DNA of 64,000 nucleotides from DALYDP01 sp964541635. GTDB lineage: Bacteria; Patescibacteriota; Gracilibacteria; Peribacterales; Peribacteraceae. The position numbers and the translations under genes are program-made. The notes under the pieces were generated by a model. That model did no database searches, had not been told where the DNA came from, and saw nothing but the letters and a program-made list of their open reading frames with translations. This document shows positions 59,229 to 64,000 of the stretch, piece by piece (the first letter of the stretch is position 1; each line of letters begins with the position of its first letter). The stretch spans positions 15,169 to 79,168 of the forward strand of contig CAZIQM010000001.1 in assembly GCA_964541635.1 (NCBI GenBank). Direction: 5' to 3'.

Positions 59229-60158
59229 TCAGAGATGGGGATGGAGTCGGCGGTGCGTGAGAACGTACACGATGGTGCCGAGGAGGGCCAGGATGGCCAA
59301 AAGCTGGCTAAAACGCAACCCGACCGTTTCGAGGGGCAGGAGGGGCCGGACGAAGAGGTAGAGCGCGCAGAGCGACGTGGCGACCACTTCGGTGGCGAGG
59401 ACGAACCGTTGCGAGAGGCGCAATTCCACGAGGGCGAAGAACCCGAGGCTGCCGAAGAGCGCGATGATCAGGACGAAGTCGAGCTTGGTGGCGAACACGG
59501 GGATGCCGAAGTCGCCCCGGAAGAACTCGAAGAAGAACGTCGCCGCGGAGGCGGCCACGATGCCCACCAGCGTCTCGGCGCCGGCGCGCTGCGAATGCTT
59601 GCGGACCACGAGCAGGAGGAAGGTGAGGATCGCGAAGAAGATCGCGTAGTAGAGCTGCACGGGGTGGACCGGCACCGCGTAGCGGACGGCCATGGAGTCG
59701 TACGTGACGCCCCAGGGGACGTCGGTGGGAGTGCCGTACGCCTGCCCGGCGAAGAACTTGCCGAGCCAATCGAACGCGAGGCCGAAGCACGCCGCGGGCG
59801 TGAGGATGTCGAGCCACTGCAGGAAGGTCGTGCGCGAGTGGCGGCGCTTCACGAAGAGCACGAGCGCGATGCCGATGACCGCCCCCAGGAAGCTAAAATT
59901 GCCGTCGTGGACGTGGAACATCCGGAACACGTCGTCGGGCTGCATGTACACGCGGTATTCCGCGAGCACCGCCATCATCCGTCCGCCGACGAACGCAGCG
60001 ATCACATGCCACCATGCGTCGTCCTTGAAGTGCTGGATCGACATGCCCGTCCCCGCGGCGAGCCGGAAGAAGAACTCGCACGCCATCCATATGGCGACGA
60101 GCAGGAACAGGAGGTGCGTCCAGAGGATGATCGGGCCTATTTGGATGGCTTCAAACAT
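59229..60158 (-). CDS. lgt: Lgt-like prolipoprotein diacylglyceryl transferase homologue with altered key residues
   Basis: A 309-residue, seven-helix protein of the Lgt family, which moves diacylglycerol onto the lipobox cysteine. Family sites that remain: GGRMMAVLAEYRVY, the loop DGNFSFLGAVIG, HPVQLYYAI and FFFEFFRGD. By eye against E. coli Lgt, His103 is Leu91, Arg143 is Trp131, Asn146 is Lys134 and Arg239 is Thr, while Glu243 is kept. Those residues matter for activity in E. coli, so this may be a divergent enzyme or a paralogue. Lipoproteins are encoded nearby (5609, 10178). Confidence 0.75.
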   Translation of the reverse strand: MFEAIQIGPIILWTHLLFLLVAIWMACEFFFRLAAGTGMSIQHFKDDAWWHVIAAFVGGRMMAVLAEYRVYMQPDDVFRMFHVHDGNFSFLGAVIGIALVLFVKRRHSRTTFLQWLDILTPAACFGLAFDWLGKFFAGQAYGTPTDVPWGVTYDSMAVRYAVPVHPVQLYYAIFFAILTFLLLVVRKHSQRAGAETLVGIVAASAATFFFEFFRGDFGIPVFATKLDFVLIIALFGSLGFFALVELRLSQRFVLATEVVATSLCALYLFVRPLLPLETVGLRFSQLLAILALLGTIVYVLTHRRLHPHL

Positions 60159-60184
60159 GACCCGGAAAGGGTATCAGAATCCCT

Positions 60185-62008
60185 TCACCCGATCGACGAA
60201 GCCACCTTGCGCTGGGCGACGTCGTTCAGGGTGGTGGAGATGAAGTCGGAAACGCTCAGCGTCACCTGTTTTTTGGTGCGGACGTTGCGGACGGTCACGG
60301 ACTTCTCCGCGATTTCCTTGTCGCCCATTACGAGGAGGTACGGCACGCGCTGCATCTCGCCTTCGCGGACGCGCTTGCCGAGCGAGTCGTCGGCGTGCAT
60401 GACCTCGACGCGCATGCCCTTCTCGAGCAGCTGCATGCCGAGTTCCGTCGCGGCCTGCTCGTGCGCCGGCGCCACCGGGATGATCGCGGCCTGCACCGGG
60501 GAAAGCCACAGCGGCAAATGCCCGGCGGTATGTTCGAGGTAAATCGAGAGGAAACGCTCCAAGGAGCCCATGATCGCTGCGTGGATCATGACGATGCGCT
60601 CCTTCTCGCCCTGTTCGTTCTGGCACGTGAGGTCAAACCGTTCGGGCATGTTGATGTCGAGCTGGATCGTCGCGACCTGCCACTCGCGGCCGATGCTGTC
60701 GTTCACCATGAAGTCGACCTTGGGACCGTAGAACGCGGCCTCGCCCGGGGCTTCGACGTACTCGACGCCGCGGTCCTTCGCGATCGCCCTGATGGCATCC
60801 TCGGCCTTGCGCCACAGGTCCTGCGTGCCGAGGTACTTCTCGAAGTGCTCGGGGTCGTGGAGCGAGAGGCGCACGCGCAACTGACCAAAGCCGACTGTTG
60901 TGTAGAACGTGTCGATGATGTCCCACACGCGGAGGAATTCCTCCTCGACCTGCACGGTGCGGCAGAACACGTGGGCGTCGTCCTGGGCGAAGGCGCGCAC
61001 GCGCGAGAGACCGTGCAATTCGCCCGTCTGCTCGTCGCGGTAGCACGTCGTGGTTTCGGCGTAGCGCTGCGGCAACTGCTTGTAGGAGCGCGGCAGGTGC
61101 GCGTAGATCTGCGTGTGGTGCGGGCAGTTCATCGGCTTCATCGCGAATTCGTGGCCTTCGCGCGTCGTGACATGGAAGAGTTCGTCCGCGAACTTCTGCC
61201 AGTGGCCCGACGTTTCGTAGAGCTCCTTCTTCGTGATGTGCGGGATCGAGACCTTCATGTAGCCCTTCGCCTCGCGCAGGCTCCACACGAAGCCGTCGAG
61301 CTGGTTGCGCAGCATCGTCCCGCGCGGCGTCCAGAGCGGCAAACCGGGGCCCACGAGCTCGCTGAAGGTGAAGAGATCGAGTTCCTTGCCGAGTTTGCGG
61401 TGGTCGCGCTTCGCGGCTTCTTCCAGCTGCGCGAGGTGCGCGTCGAGTTCCTCTTTCGTCGCGAACGCCGCGACGTAAATGCGCGTCAGCTGTTCGCGCG
61501 TTTCGTCGCCGCGCCAGTAGGAACCCGCGACCTTCATGAGCTTGAAACAGTCGACCGGGATCTCCTTGAACGATTCGACGTGGCCGCCGCGGCAGAGGTC
61601 CGTGAAGGCCTCCTTGCCGTCGGGCCCGATGTTCACGTAGTGCGTGACGATCTTCACGCCTTCGTTCTTCTCCAGGTCTTCGATGAGCTCGACCTTGAAC
61701 GGCTGGTTCTTGGCGCGCCAGAACGATTTCGCGTCCTCGGGCGCCAATTCATCGCGGCGGAACGTCTGCGCCTGGTAGATGATCTTCTTCATCTCCTTCT
61801 CGATCTTCGGGAAATCCGCGTCGGACACCGGCGCGCTGAAACGGAAATCGTAGTAACAGCCCGTATCGATCGGCGGACCGATCGTGATCTGCGTGTCGGG
61901 CCAGAGCTTGGTCACCGCCTGGGCGAGCACGTGCGCCAGCGAGTGGCGGAGCTTCGCGAGGTCGTCCATCGAACCGACGATGTCCTGGTTGGCGGGTTTC
62001 TTAGCCAT
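60185..62008 (-). CDS. thrS: Threonyl-tRNA synthetase without TGS domain
   Basis: A 607-residue ThrRS. It starts directly with the editing domain (HSLAHVLA, then CRGGHV holding the editing Cys and His), followed by the class II core: motif 2 TTCYRDEQTGELHGL, zinc ligands in MNCPHH, DDAHVF and VMIHAAIMG, motif 3 GSLERFL, and the anticodon-binding domain. The N-terminal TGS domain of about 60 residues (E. coli has 642) is missing. The Met at 62008 is preceded by TACTAT and 9 nt, so it is not a mis-chosen start. Confidence 0.96.
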   Translation of the reverse strand: MAKKPANQDIVGSMDDLAKLRHSLAHVLAQAVTKLWPDTQITIGPPIDTGCYYDFRFSAPVSDADFPKIEKEMKKIIYQAQTFRRDELAPEDAKSFWRAKNQPFKVELIEDLEKNEGVKIVTHYVNIGPDGKEAFTDLCRGGHVESFKEIPVDCFKLMKVAGSYWRGDETREQLTRIYVAAFATKEELDAHLAQLEEAAKRDHRKLGKELDLFTFSELVGPGLPLWTPRGTMLRNQLDGFVWSLREAKGYMKVSIPHITKKELYETSGHWQKFADELFHVTTREGHEFAMKPMNCPHHTQIYAHLPRSYKQLPQRYAETTTCYRDEQTGELHGLSRVRAFAQDDAHVFCRTVQVEEEFLRVWDIIDTFYTTVGFGQLRVRLSLHDPEHFEKYLGTQDLWRKAEDAIRAIAKDRGVEYVEAPGEAAFYGPKVDFMVNDSIGREWQVATIQLDINMPERFDLTCQNEQGEKERIVMIHAAIMGSLERFLSIYLEHTAGHLPLWLSPVQAAIIPVAPAHEQAATELGMQLLEKGMRVEVMHADDSLGKRVREGEMQRVPYLLVMGDKEIAEKSVTVRNVRTKKQVTLSVSDFISTTLNDVAQRKVASSIG

Positions 62009-62061
62009 GCGAAAGCGATAGTAGAACAGACTCCCCTTTTCGCCTAGGTCACACGAAATCC

Positions 62062-62087
62062 ATCCTTCGGCTTCGCTCAGGATGACA
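62062..62087. repeat. REP-like palindrome, copy 3
   Basis: ATCCTTCGGCTTCGCTCAGGAT followed by GACAAC, in two parts a 5-bp perfect stem ATCCT/AGGAT around the shared TCGGC..CGCTC core. Base changes in the stem relative to copies 1 and 2 are compensatory. Confidence 0.55.
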
Positions 62088-62090
62088 ACG

Positions 62091-62226
62091 TCATACGAAG
62101 TCGAGTTCTTTTTCGAGGCTTCTCGCCTCTCTCAGCATCTGCGGATCCATCTGCATGCGCTCTTCGATCTTCTCGACGGCGTTCATGACGGTCGTGTGGT
62201 CGCGGCCTTCGAACACCTCGCCGATA
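62091..62226 (-). pseudogene. Duplicate of the dnaA 3' end (44 codons)
   Basis: Reads IGEVFEGRDHTTVMNAVEKI, then EERMQMDPQMLREARSLEKE, LDFV and stop. Compared with the end of dnaA (63119-63254) it differs at about 20 of 136 bases, yet the protein differs at one residue (Ala for Val). There is no start codon. Offset between the copies is 1028 bp. The region in between holds one AT-rich gene. This fits a direct-repeat attachment site of an integrative element. Confidence 0.85.
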
Positions 62227-62262
62227 AAGCATCACGGTGTTTTTTACAGTGCCTCAGCCGTC

Positions 62263-63000
62263 CTAACTGCGTGGCTCGGCGTCCATGAGCTGTCGCACGC
62301 GCCGAAGTTCTTGCGCAAGGGTCTCGCTATACTTTCTGGAAGAAATAAGCGTCAGCATTGCAATGTATTGCTGTTGTTTTTGGGGGGGCAAAGTTTCGAA
62401 GGAAAGCTGCTCGCGCAAGAGTTCTAATTGCTCTCGATTCACGGCGCCATTTTTCGCAGCGTCCTCCATCAGGCCGAACAGCGCTGCCATGGCGGCATTT
62501 TGCATCTGCAGGTTCGGCCTGTGTGCATTGTTGCTGTCGCTGTCCCCACTGTGAGCGACGGTGGTGACAACGCGGTCGTGGAATTCAGATCTACCCCCGG
62601 CAAGAGTCGTCGGAAGGTTCGGATTCCTTGCTTGATTGGCTGCGACTTCGATCGACTCGAGCAATGCACTAATCCGCTGCTGCGGCGTGACCAACACCGT
62701 TCCATCATGCCGATTAAAATTACCTACATACTCTCCTGTGTGGGCAGCAATGAGCGCAATAACCTGTTCCAACTGGCCCTCATACGGAACGACATCACCG
62801 TTCCGGTCGGTGCGGATGACGGCGGCGGAGGGCAGGCCAAAGTGTTCCAGGACGGAATCAATATCCACAGGAGCCATATTCCGCTGCTCATGGATGGTAC
62901 GTTGCATCGCGTCGCGTTGAGCATCGTTCAAACGGAGCCCCGAAGAGGAAACGGGAGCAATATGGATCGATCCTTCATCAAATGATTCGCGTTTGCTCAT
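62263..63000 (-). CDS. AT-rich cargo gene between two dnaA 3' ends
   Basis: A 245-residue hydrophilic protein, unrecognised. N-terminal region with an Arg/Asp-rich stretch, a central Asn-rich loop (NQARNPNLP, SGDSDSNNAHRPNLQMQN) and a C-terminal Gln/Leu-rich helical part (EQLELLREQLSFETLPPQKQ) that could form a coiled coil. No nuclease or integrase motif. Strong own promoter TTGCAT-17-TATAAT (63027-63055), leader of about 20-30 nt without Shine-Dalgarno. It is flanked by direct repeats of the dnaA end. Confidence 0.7.
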   Translation of the reverse strand: MSKRESFDEGSIHIAPVSSSGLRLNDAQRDAMQRTIHEQRNMAPVDIDSVLEHFGLPSAAVIRTDRNGDVVPYEGQLEQVIALIAAHTGEYVGNFNRHDGTVLVTPQQRISALLESIEVAANQARNPNLPTTLAGGRSEFHDRVVTTVAHSGDSDSNNAHRPNLQMQNAAMAALFGLMEDAAKNGAVNREQLELLREQLSFETLPPQKQQQYIAMLTLISSRKYSETLAQELRRVRQLMDAEPRS

Positions 63001-63026
63001 AAGATGTGAGATGGAGAATGTTTATT

Positions 63027-63055
63027 ATTATATAATATTTTTTAAATAAATGCAA
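63027..63055 (-). promoter_or_regulatory. Promoter of the cargo gene beside dnaA
   Basis: Minus strand TTGCAT (63050-63055), 17-nt spacer, TATAAT (63027-63032). Between it and dnaA lies an 8-bp inverted repeat ATGAAACT/AGTTTCAT (63081-63107). Confidence 0.7.
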
Positions 63056-63118
63056 ACGCCATTTTCATGGCTAATGCAAGATGAAACTTAAAAACTTCCA
63101 GTTTCATGCTGACACGGC

Positions 63119-64000
63119 TCACACGAAATCCAATTCCTTCTCGAGACTCCGTACTTCACGCAGCATCTGCGGATCCATCTGCATGCGCTCCTCGATCTTC
63201 TCGACGGCGTTCATGACAGTCGTGTGGTCGCGGCCTTCAAAGACCTCACCGATGCGGACGTAGCTCATGCGGAGGTACTTCTTCAGGAGCTGCATCGCGA
63301 TCTGGCGCGGGATGAGGATCTCGCGCACGCGCGACTGGCCGACCATGTCCTGGACCGACACGGAGTAGTACCGCGAGACGGCTTCCATGACGTCCTGGAA
63401 GCTGGCCATGCGCTTCGGCGCCATGTCGAAGCCCACGTGGTCGGGCTCCTCGTGCGGATCCTTGTTCAGCTTCCGCATGATTTCCGCGATGCTCTTCACC
63501 GTCGGGACGCGCTGTTCGAGCTCGTACTGCGCCACGGCCTGCATGAGGATGCCTTCGAGTTCGCGGATGTTCTTCGTGGCGTGCTCCGCGATGAACTGCA
63601 GGACCTGCATGTCGATGAACAGCTGATACTCCCCCGCTTTCTCGGCCAAAATGGCGAGGCGGGTTTCGTAGTCCGGGAGCGAGACGTCCGCGATCATGCC
63701 GCGCTCGAAGCGCGAGGTGAGGCGGTCTTCCAACTGCAGTTCCTGCGGCGGACGGTCGGCCGAGAGGATCACCTGCTTGTGGTCTTCGTAGAGCGCGTTG
63801 AACGTGTGGAAGAACTCCTCCTGCGTGCGCTCCTTGTTGGCGAGGAACTGCACGTCGTCGATGATGAGCACGTCGACCAGGCGGTAGCGCTTGCGGAACT
63901 GTTCCATCTTCTGTTGCTGGATCGCCTCGATGACCTGGTTCGTGAAGTCCTCGGTCGTCGTGTACACGACGCTCGCTTTCGGCATCTGCTTGAGGATCGC
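63119..64000 (-). CDS. dnaA: Chromosomal replication initiator DnaA (5' end beyond window)
   Basis: The last 293 codons of DnaA. Present: Walker B LIIDDVQFLANKERTQEEF with the usual DnaA sequence, sensor motifs ILSADRPP and LTSRFERG, the lid, and domain IV with IPRQIAMQLLKKYLRMSY and the signature GRDHTTVMNAVEKIE that contacts DnaA boxes. Walker A lies outside. The last 136 bp are duplicated downstream at 62091-62226. No cluster of DnaA boxes was seen in the window. Confidence 0.97.
   Translation of the reverse strand, partial: AILKQMPKASVVYTTTEDFTNQVIEAIQQQKMEQFRKRYRLVDVLIIDDVQFLANKERTQEEFFHTFNALYEDHKQVILSADRPPQELQLEDRLTSRFERGMIADVSLPDYETRLAILAEKAGEYQLFIDMQVLQFIAEHATKNIRELEGILMQAVAQYELEQRVPTVKSIAEIMRKLNKDPHEEPDHVGFDMAPKRMASFQDVMEAVSRYYSVSVQDMVGQSRVREILIPRQIAMQLLKKYLRMSYVRIGEVFEGRDHTTVMNAVEKIEERMQMDPQMLREVRSLEKELDFV

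Noticed and set aside
62049..62063. A third, 14-bp copy of the dnaA stop region (TCACACGAAATCCA)
   Set aside because: The match is real but short. It could be a trace of an earlier integration, yet chance cannot be excluded, so no feature was called.
62009..63118. Origin of replication next to dnaA
   Set aside because: I looked for TTATCCACA-type boxes on both strands and saw no cluster. The AT-rich part is the promoter of the cargo gene.

Overview
The window reads as a chromosomal segment of a GC-rich (by eye about 60-65 percent) bacterium of the Patescibacteria/CPR type. The grounds are inferential: scattered single-copy informational genes (miaA, tgt, rplU, rpmA, pth, secE-nusG, rplS, lepA, infB, thrS, dnaA), many small membrane proteins of unknown function, very large secreted repeat proteins, and almost no classical ribosome binding sites. 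UGA is used as a stop, so this is not one of the lineages that reads UGA as glycine. I cannot name the phylum with confidence. A recurrent feature is a -10 hexamer (TATAAT, TATACT, TACCAT, TAGGAT or TAGAGT) ending 6-8 nt before the start codon on both strands, which points to widespread leaderless transcription.

Layout. 1-12.7 kb: miaA (cut by the left edge), clpP, a DoxX-like membrane protein, tgt (zinc ligands missing), rplU, a fatty acid desaturase, an aquaporin, a lipoprotein, msrA, several small envelope proteins, a Pif1/RecD-like helicase, and a lysyl-oxidase-like lipoprotein with the copper site and both quinone-cofactor residues conserved. 13.3-15.9 kb: an AT-rich island with a strong promoter-terminator unit that looks non-coding, two unrecognised genes (one PIN-like), a VOC protein, and a tRNA-Gln-like 3' fragment at its right border. 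15.9-28.5 kb: two giant secreted proteins. The first has DUF11 and SpaA/Cna-B-like domains and ends in IPKTG plus a membrane segment. The second carries 24 Asp-rich, probably Ca2+-binding repeats and ends in a tryptophan-rich tail.

28.5-39.4 kb: core envelope, translation and division genes (pth, lepB, secE, nusG, murJ, an SLH protein, murC, an FtsB/DivIC-like protein, initiator tRNA, rpmA, lepA). 39.4-52.1 kb: an operon of unknown envelope proteins including one of 2031 residues, a CsaB-like pyruvyl transferase that probably modifies the wall polymer bound by the SLH protein, rplS, a winged-helix regulator with a palindromic operator, and a VirB6/TrbL-like membrane protein with a partner. 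52-62 kb: infB, a DHH phosphoesterase, an SDR, tRNA-Pro, a Cys-rich protein with a structured leader, a methyltransferase, an Lgt-like protein with altered key residues, and thrS without TGS.

62-64 kb: dnaA (cut by the right edge). Beyond its stop lie one AT-rich cargo gene and then a second, diverged copy of the last 44 dnaA codons. The two copies differ almost only at silent sites. This is the signature of an integrative element that uses the 3' end of dnaA as its attachment site, and I consider it the most interesting lead together with the lysyl-oxidase-like protein and the leaderless start architecture.
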